The notes under the pieces were generated by a model. It ran no database searches. It saw nothing but the letters and a program-made list of their open reading frames with translations, and had not been told where the DNA came from. Both the position numbers and the translations under genes were made by a program. 64,000 nt of DNA. Origin: Mycobacterium celatum. Lineage in GTDB: Bacteria > Actinomycetota > Actinomycetes > Mycobacteriales > Mycobacteriaceae. Positions 1 to 9,332 of this stretch are shown here, piece by piece. The first letter of the stretch is position 1. The number at the start of each line of letters is the position of its first letter. The DNA lies in assembly GCF_002101595.1 (NCBI RefSeq), contig NZ_LQOM01000025.1, forward strand, positions 1 to 64,000. The letters run 5' to 3'.

Positions 1-3000
1 AGCGGACAACGACTGCCTGCCGCGTCGTCGTATCGCCGGTTTGTGAGCTGGCTGGCTGATCGTGACCTCGACGCCGCGCGTGCCGCCTGGCGCGAGGTGC
101 TCGCCGGCTTCGAGACCCCCACCCTGGTAGGTCCGGCCCGACGGATTGCGCTGGGGCAGCGACGCATTCGATCGTTCCGGGTGTCCGAAACGACGACGGG
201 CGCGCTCACCGACCTGGCGCGGTGGTGTCACACCACCGTCAACACCGTGCTGCAGGCCGCCTTCGCGCAGCTGTTGACATCATTGACCGGCCAACACGAC
301 ATCGCCTTCGGCACCACCGTCTCGGGCCGCCCGGCAGAGGTGGTCGGCGCCGATTCGATGGTGGGCCTGTTGATCAACACGGTGCCGGTGCGGGCGCGCA
401 TCACCGCGACAACCACCACCGCAGATCTGCTCGAGCAGTTGCAAGCCGAGCACAACGACACATTGGAGCACCACCACGTGGCGCTCGGCGAGATTCACCG
501 AATCACAGGTCAGGAACAGCTGTTCGACGCGCTGTTCGTCTACGAGAACTACCCGATCGATACCGGCGTGCCGCTGGGCGACGACCAGGAACTGACCATC
601 ACCGACTTCGCCGTGCGGGAATCCACCCACTACCCGCTGACGGTGCAAGCGCTGCCGGGCCACCAACTCGGTTTCCGCGTCGAATACGACACCGATGTGT
701 TCGACGAAGACAGCATCGAGGCGCTCGTCGAGCGGTTCGAGACGGTGTTGGGAGCGATGACCACGGACCCGACCGGGCGGCTGTCGTCGATCGATCTACT
801 CGACGCCGCCGAGCACGCCCGCCTCGATGACGTTGGCAACCGGGCGGTGTTGACCCAGCCGGCAGCCAGTCCGATGGCGATTCCGGTGTTGTTCGCCGCG
901 CAGGTGGCGCGTACCCCTGATGCGGTCGCGGTCAGCTGCGCGGGCCGTGCACTGACCTACCGCGAGCTGGATGAGGCCGCCAACCGGCTGGCGCACCGGC
1001 TGACCGAAAACGATGCGGGTCCGGGACAGTCTGTGGCACTGATGTTTTCGCGGTCAGTCGAGGCAATCACGGCGATTGTCGCGGTGCTCAAAACCGGGGC
1101 GGCCTATCTGCCGATCGACCCCGCGTTGCCGACAACGCGGATCGCGTTCATGCTCGCCGATGCCGCGCCGATCGCGGCGATCACCACCACCGAGCTGGCC
1201 GGCCGCCTGGAAGCCCATGACGTGCCGGTCGTCGACGTCAACGATCCCCAAATCTCGGCCTATCCATGCACGGCCTTGCCTGCGCCCGCGCCCGACGATC
1301 TGGCCCACCTCATCTACACCTCGGGCACCACCGGTATGCCCAAGGGCGTGGCGGTCACCCACCACAACGTCACCCAGCTCTTCGACTCGCTGGACGCCGG
1401 CATCGAGTTGGGGCCGGGTCAGGTGTGGACCCAATGCCATTCGTATGCCTTCGACTTCTCGGTGTGGGAGATCTGGGGCGCCCTGCTGCACGGCGGCCGG
1501 CTGGTGGTGGTGCCCGAGTCGGTGGCCCGCACTCCGCAAGCCGTCCACGACCTGCTGATCGCGGAACACGTCAGCGTCCTCACCCAAACCCCCTCGGCCG
1601 TAGGTGTTTTGACGCCCGAAGGGTTGGAGTCGACGGCGTTGGTGATCGGCGCCGAGGCCTGCCCGGCCGAGCTGGTGGATCGCTGGGCGCCCGGGCGGGT
1701 GATGGTCAACGTCTACGGCCCCACCGAGACCACGATGTGGGCGTCCAAGAGCGCACCGTTGACGCCGGGAACCGGTGCGCCGCCGATCGGTTCGCCGGTG
1801 CCGGGCGCGGCGTTCTTCGTACTCGACGGGTGGTTGCGTCCGGTGCCGACCGGCGTGGTCGGGGAGCTGTATCTGGCCGGTCGCGGCGTGGGCTGCGGAT
1901 ACTGGCACCGGTCCGGGTTGACCGCGTCGCGGTATGTGGCGTGCCCGTTCGGGGCTCCCGGGCAGAGGATGTATCGCACCGGGGATCTGGTGCGCTGGCG
2001 CCCCGACGGCCAACTGGACTATCTGGGCCGCGCCGACGAGCAGGTCAAGATCCGCGGGTATCGCATCGAACTCGGCGAGATCCAGTCGGCCTTAAGCGGT
2101 TTGGACGGCGTAGCACAGGCGGCGGTGATCGCCCGCGAGGACCGCCCGGGCGACAAACGCCTCGTCGGCTACATCACCGGCACCGCCGACCCGGCCCGGA
2201 TCCGCGACCAATTGGCCGAGCGGCTGCCGGGCTACATGGTCCCGGCCGCGGTGGTGGCCCTTGACGAACTGCCGTTGACGCCCAACGGAAAACTCGACAC
2301 CCGCGCCCTGCCTGCCCCCGAATACACCGCTGGCCATTACAGTGCCCCGGCCACGGCTGTCGAGGAGACCCTGGCCGGCATCTACGCCCAAATACTCGGC
2401 GTCGAGCGCGTCGGCGTCGACGACTCGTTCTTCGACATTGGCGGCGATAGCATTTCGGCGATGCGCCTGGTGGCCGCCATCAAGGTAGCGCTGGACGCCG
2501 ACGTCGCGATACCCACCGTGTTCGAGGCGCCCACGGTACGAGGTTTGAGCCAGCGGGTCCAAACAGATACCGCTTCGCTGCCCGACTTGCTTCCGGTCCA
2601 GACTCTGAAGAACGGCACCGGCGTCCCGCTGTTCTGCATTCATGCGGCCAGCGGTGTGAGCTGGCCCTACCGAGCCCTCGGCGCTCACCTGGACTGCCCG
2701 ATCATCGGCCTGCAACAGACCCTGCGGGGCGAAGAAGACGAACCCCGGTCAATTCGCGAAATGGCCGAAAACTATGCCAACCGAATCCAGAACATTTATC
2801 CGAGCGGGCCTTACAAGCTTCTCGGCTGGTCGTTCGGCGGCGTCGTCGCCCACGAAGTCGCCGTCGAGCTTCGGCGTCGCGGGTGCGTCGTCACCGGCCT
2901 TGTCCTCCTGGACGCTCAACCCGCCCTCGATAGCAGCATGCTTAGGCGAAATGCTCTGGCCGAGAAGGACATACTGGAAGAAGTCTTGCGGCTCTATCGC

Positions 3001-4542
3001 ATAGACGTTCCGGACCAAGACGAGCCGCTGACGTACGAGCAGGCAGAAGAACTGGTGCGCGAGCGCGGTGCCGGAGAGCTTGGCCGATACCGCCAGGTTC
3101 TGGATTCGATCGTCCGACACACCAACGACAACGTGGCGCTGTATCAAGCACACCGGCCCGATGTATTCGAGGGCAACGTCGTCATATTTGCTGCCGCGCA
3201 TCGGGGCTCGTATCTTCGGCAAAGCTGGCGGCCCTATGTGGCCGGCGACCTCGCCGTGCACCCGACCGACTGCACGCATCAAGAAATGCTGACTGCGGAA
3301 GCGCTCGGCATGTACGGCGACCGGCTCAAGCACGCATGCCTGTCGCGCCCGGCCACCGTGGCGGTGTCTCGGCTCCAGCCGTACGCGGCCCCGGCGTTTG
3401 CCGAAATGTCGGCGCTGGGCGCGCGCAACGGCACGGTGGATCTCGGGGTCGGATATCCCGACGAGGACGGACCCCCCGTGATGCTGCAGGCGGCCCAACA
3501 CGCGATTGCCGAAGGCTTCAACCAGTACCCGCCCGGAACGGGCATCGCGGCCCTGCGGCAGGCCATCGCCGGTCAGCGCAAGCGGCATTTCGGCGTCGAA
3601 TATGACCCGGACAGCGAGGTATTGGTGACGGTCGGGGCCACCGAGGCCGTCGCGTCGGCGGTGCTGGGCCTGGTCGAGCCGGGGTCTGAGGTGGTGTTGA
3701 TCGAGCCGTTCTACGACTCGTATTCGCCGGTGGTAGCGATGGCCGGTGCCCGGCGGGTGATCGTACAGTTGGTGCCCGACGGCAATGGCTTCGCCCTTGA
3801 CGTCGACGCGCTGCGGCGCGCGGTGACAACACGGACCAGGGCGCTGATCGTCAACTCGCCCCACAACCCGACCGGCTTGGTGCTGACGGCGGACGAGCTT
3901 GCCGCCGTTGCGGAAATCGCGGCGGACGCCGACCTGCTGGTGATCAGCGACGAGGTGTACGAGCAGCTCGTATATCCCTCGCCCCGCGGGCACCGCCACC
4001 TGCCTCTGGCCGGCTTCGACGGCATGGCCGAGCGCACCATCACCGTCTCGAGCGCGTCCAAGATGTTCAACTGCACCGGGTGGAGGATCGGATGGGCCTG
4101 CGGCCCAGCGGAACTCGTTGCCGGGGTGCGCACGGCCAAACAGCACTTGAGCTACGTGGGCGGCGCGCCGTTTGAGCACGCGGTGGCGCTGGCGCTGAAT
4201 TCCGAGGATGCCTGGTTGGTGGCACGGCGAAACTTGCTGCGGGCCAGGCGGGATCGGCTCGCGACAGCCTTGACCGAGATCGGGTTCGGCATGCACGACA
4301 GCGCCGGCACCTACTTCCTGTGCGCTGACCCGCGTCCGCTGGGTTACGACGACAGCACGGCGTTCTGCGCGGCGCTGGCCGAGAAGGCGCAGGTGGTCGC
4401 GATGCCCATGTCGGACTACTGCGATCCGGCGGCTGAACATGCTGCGGTGTGGAATCACTTGGTGCGCTTCAACTTTGCGAAGCAAGACCAAACCCTTGAC
4501 GAGGCGATCAGGCGACTCGCCGCGCTCCGGAACGGGCGGTAG
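1..4542 (+). CDS. NRPS terminal module (C-A-T-TE) fused to DapC-like aminotransferase, 5' partial
   Basis: The frame is open from base 1, so the gene begins upstream. Domains in order: end of a condensation domain (1 to about 820); adenylation domain (about 860-2300) with [32 protein letters not shown] and [10 protein letters not shown]; carrier domain with [10 protein letters not shown] near 2430-2460; thioesterase (about 2600-3340) with the GWSFGG nucleophile elbow and a C-terminal CTHQEM histidine; then a fold-type I PLP aminotransferase (3358-4542) with NSPHNPTG and the lysine motif [11 protein letters not shown]. The last part matches what I know of M. tuberculosis DapC (Rv0858c) over its full length. 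The specificity residues read approximately D-F-W-T-V-G-V-M-W, loosely Thr-like (low confidence). By family, the TE releases the peptide. Whether the aminotransferase acts on the product or on a lysine-pathway intermediate is unknown. No ribosome-binding site precedes GTG 3358, so a real fusion is favoured. Confidence 0.9.
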   Translation, partial: SGQRLPAASSYRRFVSWLADRDLDAARAAWREVLAGFETPTLVGPARRIALGQRRIRSFRVSETTTGALTDLARWCHTTVNTVLQAAFAQLLTSLTGQHDIAFGTTVSGRPAEVVGADSMVGLLINTVPVRARITATTTTADLLEQLQAEHNDTLEHHHVALGEIHRITGQEQLFDALFVYENYPIDTGVPLGDDQELTITDFAVRESTHYPLTVQALPGHQLGFRVEYDTDVFDEDSIEALVERFETVLGAMTTDPTGRLSSIDLLDAAEHARLDDVGNRAVLTQPAASPMAIPVLFAAQVARTPDAVAVSCAGRALTYRELDEAANRLAHRLTENDAGPGQSVALMFSRSVEAITAIVAVLKTGAAYLPIDPALPTTRIAFMLADAAPIAAITTTELAGRLEAHDVPVVDVNDPQISAYPCTALPAPAPDDLAHLIYTSGTTGMPKGVAVTHHNVTQLFDSLDAGIELGPGQVWTQCHSYAFDFSVWEIWGALLHGGRLVVVPESVARTPQAVHDLLIAEHVSVLTQTPSAVGVLTPEGLESTALVIGAEACPAELVDRWAPGRVMVNVYGPTETTMWASKSAPLTPGTGAPPIGSPVPGAAFFVLDGWLRPVPTGVVGELYLAGRGVGCGYWHRSGLTASRYVACPFGAPGQRMYRTGDLVRWRPDGQLDYLGRADEQVKIRGYRIELGEIQSALSGLDGVAQAAVIAREDRPGDKRLVGYITGTADPARIRDQLAERLPGYMVPAAVVALDELPLTPNGKLDTRALPAPEYTAGHYSAPATAVEETLAGIYAQILGVERVGVDDSFFDIGGDSISAMRLVAAIKVALDADVAIPTVFEAPTVRGLSQRVQTDTASLPDLLPVQTLKNGTGVPLFCIHAASGVSWPYRALGAHLDCPIIGLQQTLRGEEDEPRSIREMAENYANRIQNIYPSGPYKLLGWSFGGVVAHEVAVELRRRGCVVTGLVLLDAQPALDSSMLRRNALAEKDILEEVLRLYRIDVPDQDEPLTYEQAEELVRERGAGELGRYRQVLDSIVRHTNDNVALYQAHRPDVFEGNVVIFAAAHRGSYLRQSWRPYVAGDLAVHPTDCTHQEMLTAEALGMYGDRLKHACLSRPATVAVSRLQPYAAPAFAEMSALGARNGTVDLGVGYPDEDGPPVMLQAAQHAIAEGFNQYPPGTGIAALRQAIAGQRKRHFGVEYDPDSEVLVTVGATEAVASAVLGLVEPGSEVVLIEPFYDSYSPVVAMAGARRVIVQLVPDGNGFALDVDALRRAVTTRTRALIVNSPHNPTGLVLTADELAAVAEIAADADLLVISDEVYEQLVYPSPRGHRHLPLAGFDGMAERTITVSSASKMFNCTGWRIGWACGPAELVAGVRTAKQHLSYVGGAPFEHAVALALNSEDAWLVARRNLLRARRDRLATALTEIGFGMHDSAGTYFLCADPRPLGYDDSTAFCAALAEKAQVVAMPMSDYCDPAAEHAAVWNHLVRFNFAKQDQTLDEAIRRLAALRNGR

Positions 4543-4545
4543 CGA

Positions 4546-5301
4546 TCAGCCCCGGCTAGCTACCACGATCTGCGGCTTGAACGGCCCGCGGCGCAACTCG
4601 ACCGTGATGGCCGGATCGGCATGGCGGGCAAGCGCACGCAGCGCCGACGGGCTGTAGGCGCGCAGCGAGCTGATGAACCCGTCATGCGCGCTGGGGCGCA
4701 CCGGCGCCAACGGCAGGCGCAACGCCAAGGCCACGAGGTGCAGCAATGACGGCGGCCGTGGTAAGTCGATGATCAGCAGCTTGCGCGCGGCGCGGGTGCC
4801 TTCGGCAAACGCCCGGCAAGCCATGGCCGGCGGCAGGTGGTGGAAGGACAGCGCGAACACCGCAAGGTCGTAGCGCCCGTCGGGCGCATCGATGGCGGTG
4901 GCGTCCATCTCCCGTACGGTGGCGCGCGGGTGACTGCCGAGGTCGCCGGCGGCGATGGCGGCCACCGACGTGGGCTCGACATCGGTGACGGTCACCCGGG
5001 CCGTGGGACTCATCGCCAGCAGCGCACGCGATATGCCGCCCAGGCCGGCACCCAGTTCGAGGATTTTGGGATCGGTCACGTCGGTCACTTCGGCCAGCGC
5101 GATGCGCGCGAAGTTCTTGTGCCAACCGAAAATTCGTCCGCTGCGGTCCAGGGAGCGGATCACTTTGGCTTTCTTGTCGCCGACGTCGTCGCGGTCCAGG
5201 TATTCGAGACGGTCGGTCTGCAACCGTCGGTCCAGCCACGATGCGTCCGGGCCGCCGCGCGGCATGTTGTCGATGTCAAAGGCCGCCATGTAGTCCATCA
5301 T
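4546..5301 (-). CDS. class I SAM-dependent methyltransferase
   Basis: This 251-residue protein has the SAM-binding loop LELGAGLGGI at residues 81-90, an acidic ribose-binding strand (VTVTDVEP) and a FALSFHHLPP motif after strand 4, as in class I methyltransferases. The start ATG overlaps the stop of the upstream P450 (TAATG), so the two are translationally coupled. It ends 3 bases from the convergent NRPS-aminotransferase gene. The P450 partner and the neighbouring NRPS suggest tailoring of a small molecule, but the substrate cannot be read from the sequence. Several ATG codons lie near the start (MMDYM), so the true N-terminus could be four residues later. Confidence 0.85.
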   Translation of the reverse strand: MMDYMAAFDIDNMPRGGPDASWLDRRLQTDRLEYLDRDDVGDKKAKVIRSLDRSGRIFGWHKNFARIALAEVTDVTDPKILELGAGLGGISRALLAMSPTARVTVTDVEPTSVAAIAAGDLGSHPRATVREMDATAIDAPDGRYDLAVFALSFHHLPPAMACRAFAEGTRAARKLLIIDLPRPPSLLHLVALALRLPLAPVRPSAHDGFISSLRAYSPSALRALARHADPAITVELRRGPFKPQIVVASRG

Positions 5302-6581
5302 TACGTCCTTGGGCCACCTTCTGGAGGCGGATTCGGCGCGACGGTGACTTCAGCGATTTCCTGGCCATGCAGGAAATTCGACTGCCGGAGTACTTCGCGG
5401 CCCGTCACGGCGATCGACGAAACGCGGCGTGCCAGCACGGTCAACAGACTGCGCAACTCGAGACGGGCCAACACCGCGCCGACGCAGTAGTGCGGGCCGC
5501 CGCCGAAGGACAGATGCGGATTCGGGTCGCGGTCCACGATGAAACGCTCACCGTCAGGGAACGCAGCTTCGTCGCGGTTCGCCGAAGGTATCCACACCAC
5601 GACGCGATCGCCCGATCGGATCCGCGCGCCCCCGAGAACGACATCGCTGGTGGCGGTGCGCATCACATGTCCGGGCGGCGACGTCCAACGCAGGATCTCC
5701 TCCACCGCCGACTTGAACAGCTCCGGGTGCTCGCGCAACTGTTGCCAGCAACCGGGGTCCCGGGCGAAGGCCACGATGGCGCCGGATACCGCCAGCGGAG
5801 TCGTCTCAAGGCCGCCGGTGAGCATCCCGTCGCAATTCAGCAAGATCTCGTCGTCGCTGAGCGGGCGGCCGTCGACGGTTGTCTGCGACAGCGCGGTGAC
5901 AAAGTCGTCCTGCGGGTCAGCCCGGCGCTGCTGCAGCAGCTCGTCGAGATACATGAAAAGTTCACCGTGGGCTTCGGCGGCGTCCTGCGCAACGTTGGTG
6001 GCGTAGGCGGCGTCGGTCAGCCTGCCCAGTTTCGCCCAGTCCGCATGCGGAATTCCCAGCACTCGCGCAAGTACCTGGCGCGCGATGACGGCGCCCAGGT
6101 CTTTGACGGCGTCAAAAGTGCACCCGCCCGCAATAAGCTCGGCAAGCAGCTTCTCGATGTCGTCCTCGATCGCGGATTGCATCCGGTCAACTGCGGAACT
6201 CGACAGCCACGCCGAATGTGCGGCGCGCAATCTGCGGTGATTGGCGCCGTCGGTGACGACCAGCATTTTTCCCGACGCCAACGCGACCGCCCGGGCGTTG
6301 GAGCCCAGGCGCATGCCCGAGCCCGAGGCGAAGTCTCGAGGATTCTGCAGCACTTCACGCGCCAACTGGTGGGTGGTGACGGACCAGAATTCGCCGTGGC
6401 TGACAGAGTGGGTCCAGGCGACCGGATGCGCGCGGCGCGCCGCCTCCCACACCTGGTATCGATTGGGCGCAGCGTGAAACGACGGGTCGGCAGGGTCGCC
6501 AGATGCTGCGTCCAGCTGCCACATGGGCCAGCGCCCGTTCAGCGCACGCGACGGGTGTTGGGGCGCGTCCCTTTGATCCAT
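5301..6581 (-). CDS. cytochrome P450 (next to NRPS)
   Basis: A 426-residue soluble bacterial P450. Visible motifs: I-helix TGGLETT, K-helix EEILR (ExxR), and the heme loop FGGGPHYCVG with thiolate ligand Cys366. The start chosen is ATG 6581. The Shine-Dalgarno is weak, and a perfect 6-2-6 palindrome (6582-6595) sits directly upstream. The gene is the first of a coupled pair with the methyltransferase and is divergent from a ferredoxin gene 90 bases away that could supply its electrons. The I-helix has Glu-Thr where most P450s have Asp-Thr, which is within family variation. A tailoring oxidation of the NRPS product is inferred from position only. Confidence 0.9.
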   Translation of the reverse strand: MDQRDAPQHPSRALNGRWPMWQLDAASGDPADPSFHAAPNRYQVWEAARRAHPVAWTHSVSHGEFWSVTTHQLAREVLQNPRDFASGSGMRLGSNARAVALASGKMLVVTDGANHRRLRAAHSAWLSSSAVDRMQSAIEDDIEKLLAELIAGGCTFDAVKDLGAVIARQVLARVLGIPHADWAKLGRLTDAAYATNVAQDAAEAHGELFMYLDELLQQRRADPQDDFVTALSQTTVDGRPLSDDEILLNCDGMLTGGLETTPLAVSGAIVAFARDPGCWQQLREHPELFKSAVEEILRWTSPPGHVMRTATSDVVLGGARIRSGDRVVVWIPSANRDEAAFPDGERFIVDRDPNPHLSFGGGPHYCVGAVLARLELRSLLTVLARRVSSIAVTGREVLRQSNFLHGQEIAEVTVAPNPPPEGGPRT

Positions 6582-6595
6582 GCTCGAAATCGAGC
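6582..6595. promoter_or_regulatory. palindrome at the P450 start codon
   Basis: GCTCGA-AA-TCGAGC is a perfect 14-base palindrome touching the start codon of the P450 gene, inside the 90-base region shared with the divergent ferredoxin. Its position suits an operator or a translational hairpin. No regulator is encoded immediately beside it. Confidence 0.35.
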
Positions 6596-6671
6596 GTAAC
6601 CAGCCGGGCGCGAATCGGTCCAGTACGCACGCGTACCCTCGTCGTTACCTTTGAAAGACAAGGAGCATCGG

Positions 6672-6863
6672 ATGCGAGTAATCGTCGACGAGTCCCTGTG
6701 CGAGGCCAACGGGTTCTGTGAATCGTTGGCCCCGGATGTGTTCGAAATCGGCGACGCCGACGTGGTGCAGATCGCCGACGGCGAGGTGCCGCAGCACTTG
6801 GAGATCGACGTGCGCGCCGCCGTCGACCAGTGTCCGAAAGCCGCTCTGCGACTTATCGATTGA
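6672..6863 (+). CDS. small [3Fe-4S]-type ferredoxin
   Basis: A 63-residue protein with cysteines at 10, 16 and 54 and the CP motif near the C-terminus. This is the pattern of single-cluster 3Fe-4S ferredoxins of the mycobacterial FdxD type, which serve P450s. The start is ATG 6672 with AAGGAG about seven bases upstream; an in-frame ATG at 6651 lies before that site and is unlikely. It is divergent from the P450 at 5301-6581 and ends one base before the stop of the convergent P450 at 6864-8096, so it may feed either or both. The position of the usual fourth cysteine is not Cys, favouring 3Fe-4S over 4Fe-4S. Confidence 0.9.
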   Translation: MRVIVDESLCEANGFCESLAPDVFEIGDADVVQIADGEVPQHLEIDVRAAVDQCPKAALRLID

Positions 6864-8096
6864 TCACCGTAACGCGATCGACATCTCGTCGTAGATCGAC
6901 ATGTTGGTAACCAGGCTGGGGTAAGCAACTTTCGGCGGACCCAGCTCGATGCGGTCGGCCCGCAACAGCAGCTCGTCGAATACCGCGCGCAACTCGGCGC
7001 GAGCCAGGAACGCGCCCAGGCAATGGTGCGGCCCGCCGCCGCCGAACGCCACATGCGGGTTGGGCGCCCGGCCGATGTCGAAGGCGAACGGCTCGTCGAA
7101 CACTTCCTCGTCGCGGTTCGCCGAGCGCAGCATCGACACGATGCGCTCACCGGCAGGGATGTGTTGGCCGTCGAGCTCGATGTCGACATTGGTGGTGCGC
7201 GTCCAGTACGCGACCGGCGTGGCCCACCGCAGCACCTCCTCGACGGCGCCGGTCCGCACCGACTCCTCGGCGCGGTAGCGCTCGATCTGATCGGGGTTGG
7301 CGACGAACGCCTGCAGCCCGGCGGCCAGAGCGTTCTTGGTGGTGTCGCTGCCGGCGAAGGCCAGCACGAAGAAAAAGATCTCCAGCTCGTTGGCGGGCAG
7401 CCGGAACTGCTCGCCGTCGTCTCCGACGATCTCCGCAGCGGCCAGCGTGCTCCAGATGTCGTCGGCCGGATTGTGCCGCTTCTCCGCGGTGAGCTCGAGC
7501 GCGTAGCCGAAGATGGTGCCGTAGAGATCCAGTTCTTCCTGCTCGGAAAGCCGGGCCGTGGGGGAGCGGGCGGTCAGGATGCGGTCGAAGACGCCGAAGA
7601 TACGGGGCCGGTCTTGATCCGGGATGCCGATGATGTCGCCGATCACCGTCATCGGGAGCGCGTCGGCGACGTCGGCGATCCAGTCGCCGCCGCCGCGAGC
7701 CAGCAGGTCGTCGACCATCCGCGCGGCGCGGGCGCGGATGCCGTCCTCGAGCTTGGCGATCGCGCGCGGAGTGAACGCGCTGGAAATGAGCTTGCGGCGC
7801 TTGCTCAACTCGGGCGGGTCCATGTTGATGATCGTCGGGTACGACGAGAACGTGTCGAGCGGCTGGACGAGCGGGCCGTCCTTCGCCGTGAACGAGTCGG
7901 CGTCACGGTGGATGCGCACGGCGTGCCGGTGTTTGGTGGTGATCCAAAACTCGCGTTGGGCGCCGACCTTGGCGACGCCGGGGGTGAGTTGATGCCGGAA
8001 GATCGGCTTGTTGCGCCGTAGGTCGGCGAACAACGCGTCGGGAAAACCATTGCGCCACAATGTGAAATCCGACAGGTCCAATTCGGCCGTGGTCAT
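6864..8096 (-). CDS. cytochrome P450 (CYP124/125-like general type)
   Basis: A 410-residue P450 with I-helix FAGSDTTKN, K-helix EEVLRW and heme loop FGGGGPHHCLG (Cys359). The overall sequence recalls mycobacterial sterol and lipid omega-hydroxylases (CYP124, CYP125, CYP142), but I cannot assign a subfamily. The start is ATG 8096, because GGAGG lies 8 bases upstream; a longer frame to 8132 lacks such a site. The gene is convergent with the ferredoxin and divergent from the Rieske gene at 8244 across a shared promoter region. Inferred role: first oxidation of a hydrophobic substrate later handled by the downstream acyl-CoA ligase and hydratases. Confidence 0.9.
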   Translation of the reverse strand: MTTAELDLSDFTLWRNGFPDALFADLRRNKPIFRHQLTPGVAKVGAQREFWITTKHRHAVRIHRDADSFTAKDGPLVQPLDTFSSYPTIINMDPPELSKRRKLISSAFTPRAIAKLEDGIRARAARMVDDLLARGGGDWIADVADALPMTVIGDIIGIPDQDRPRIFGVFDRILTARSPTARLSEQEELDLYGTIFGYALELTAEKRHNPADDIWSTLAAAEIVGDDGEQFRLPANELEIFFFVLAFAGSDTTKNALAAGLQAFVANPDQIERYRAEESVRTGAVEEVLRWATPVAYWTRTTNVDIELDGQHIPAGERIVSMLRSANRDEEVFDEPFAFDIGRAPNPHVAFGGGGPHHCLGAFLARAELRAVFDELLLRADRIELGPPKVAYPSLVTNMSIYDEMSIALR

Positions 8097-8135
8097 GCCC
8101 AACCTCCAGCCTGCCGGTCGGTTGACGTGCAATGA

Positions 8136-8144
8136 CTAAGATAG
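8136..8144. promoter_or_regulatory. putative bidirectional -10 element between P450 and Rieske genes
   Basis: CTAAGATAG reads TAAGAT on the plus strand and TATCTT on the minus strand, both fitting the mycobacterial SigA -10 pattern TANNNT. On the minus strand the inferred leader to ATG 8096 is about 35 bases and contains GGAGG. On the plus strand the leader to ATG 8244 would be about 95 bases. No clear -35 is visible. Confidence 0.4.
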
Positions 8145-8243
8145 TAACAATTGGTGTCAGTGCCAACGTCGAGTCGTTGGGCGATTGGTGACGCAATCAC
8201 CCCGACAAGTCGACGCTCGGCCGGGGAGAGGGAGAACTCGACC

Positions 8244-9332
8244 ATGGATCCGTCGGAACGCGAATTCGGGGCGGCCGGCATTGCGCTGTCGACGTACCGC
8301 TTCCCGACCGGGTGGTTCATCGTCGGGTTCGCCTCCGAGCTGCCTGCCGGCGAGGTCAAGCGGGCGCATTACTTCGGCGAGGAGTTGGTGCTCTTCCGCA
8401 CCGAGTCCGGCCAGGTGCACGTGCTCGATGCGTACTGCCAGCACCTCGGCGCGAACATGGGCGTCGGCGGCACCGTGGAGGGCGAGAACATCGTCTGCCC
8501 CTGGCACGGCTGGCGCTGGCGCGGCGACGGAAGCAACGCACTGATCCCGTACAGCAAGATCGGCTGCAAACAGAACGTGCGCATCCGCACCTACCCGTGC
8601 ACCGAGTGGTACGGCTTCATTTTGGTCTGGCACGAGCGCCACGGCCGTGCGCCGTACTGGCAACCGCCGGTGCTGCCCGAGTTGGAGACGGGCGAGTACT
8701 ACCCGCTGCACCCGCACAGCCGAATGCTCAACCGGGTCAAGGTGCACGCGCAGATGATCATCGAGAACGCGGCGGACCCGTATCACGTGCAGTACGTGCA
8801 CAAGGCCGCCAGCCCGGCGAACACCGCGTCGTTCGAGGTGTCCGGCTATCACCTGCACGCCACCGTCAACGCCCACTTCGGTGGCGGCCGGGCGCAGACC
8901 TGGCTGACCCCTCACGGCCCGGTGGACGCCAAGATCATCTACGACAACTACTCGCTCGGGCTGGGCGTGGTCCGGTTCCCCGGCGATCTGGTCGCCACCA
9001 TTCAGGTCACCGGGCAGACCCCGGTCGACGAGGACTACACCGACTACTTCTACACCCAGGCCTCGGTTCGCGAGCCCGGCGACACCGGTGAGGTGCCCAC
9101 CGGGCGGGCCGCGAGATTCCTTGCGCTGCAACAAGAAGTCATCAAGCAAGACTTCTTCACCTGGGAGAACATGAAGTACCTCGAGAAGCCGAACCTGGCG
9201 CCGGAGGAAGCACGTGACTACGCGGCCCTGCGCCGTTGGGCGCACCGCTTCTACCCGGGCGAACAGCCTTCACCCGGCGACTTCGGATACACCCCGGACG
9301 GTCAGCCCGACCCGGCAGCCGCACAAGCCTGA
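8244..9332 (+). CDS. Rieske non-heme iron oxygenase (KshA-like)
   Basis: A 362-residue oxygenase component. The Rieske [2Fe-2S] ligands are in YCQHLG and CPWHGWRW near residues 64-95, and the mononuclear iron site is in ENAADPYHVQYVH. Length and layout match single-component oxygenases of the 3-ketosteroid 9-alpha-hydroxylase (KshA) type, which need a separate reductase not seen here. The start is ATG 8244 with a GGGAGA ribosome site. The stop overlaps the start of the next gene (TGATG), so it heads an operon with the acyl-CoA ligase, SnoaL-like and MaoC-like genes. Substrate unknown; a steroid or terpenoid ring is a reasonable guess. Confidence 0.9.
   Translation: MDPSEREFGAAGIALSTYRFPTGWFIVGFASELPAGEVKRAHYFGEELVLFRTESGQVHVLDAYCQHLGANMGVGGTVEGENIVCPWHGWRWRGDGSNALIPYSKIGCKQNVRIRTYPCTEWYGFILVWHERHGRAPYWQPPVLPELETGEYYPLHPHSRMLNRVKVHAQMIIENAADPYHVQYVHKAASPANTASFEVSGYHLHATVNAHFGGGRAQTWLTPHGPVDAKIIYDNYSLGLGVVRFPGDLVATIQVTGQTPVDEDYTDYFYTQASVREPGDTGEVPTGRAARFLALQQEVIKQDFFTWENMKYLEKPNLAPEEARDYAALRRWAHRFYPGEQPSPGDFGYTPDGQPDPAAAQA

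Noticed and set aside
1..42. Start of the NRPS gene at GTG 43
   Set aside because: The frame is open to base 1 and encodes typical condensation-domain residues before it, so the true start is upstream of the window.
2749..4491. 580-codon minus-strand frame opposite the thioesterase and aminotransferase
   Set aside because: The sense frame has clear catalytic motifs throughout; the antisense product shows none.
3358..4542. DapC part as an independent gene starting at GTG 3358 or 3364
   Set aside because: There is no ribosome-binding site and no stop codon ending the NRPS before it, so one fused product is the simpler reading. It is kept as a testable alternative.
4837..5490. Plus-strand frame across the methyltransferase/P450 junction
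   Set aside because: It runs antisense to two genes with strong motifs and overlapping starts; no domain is recognisable.
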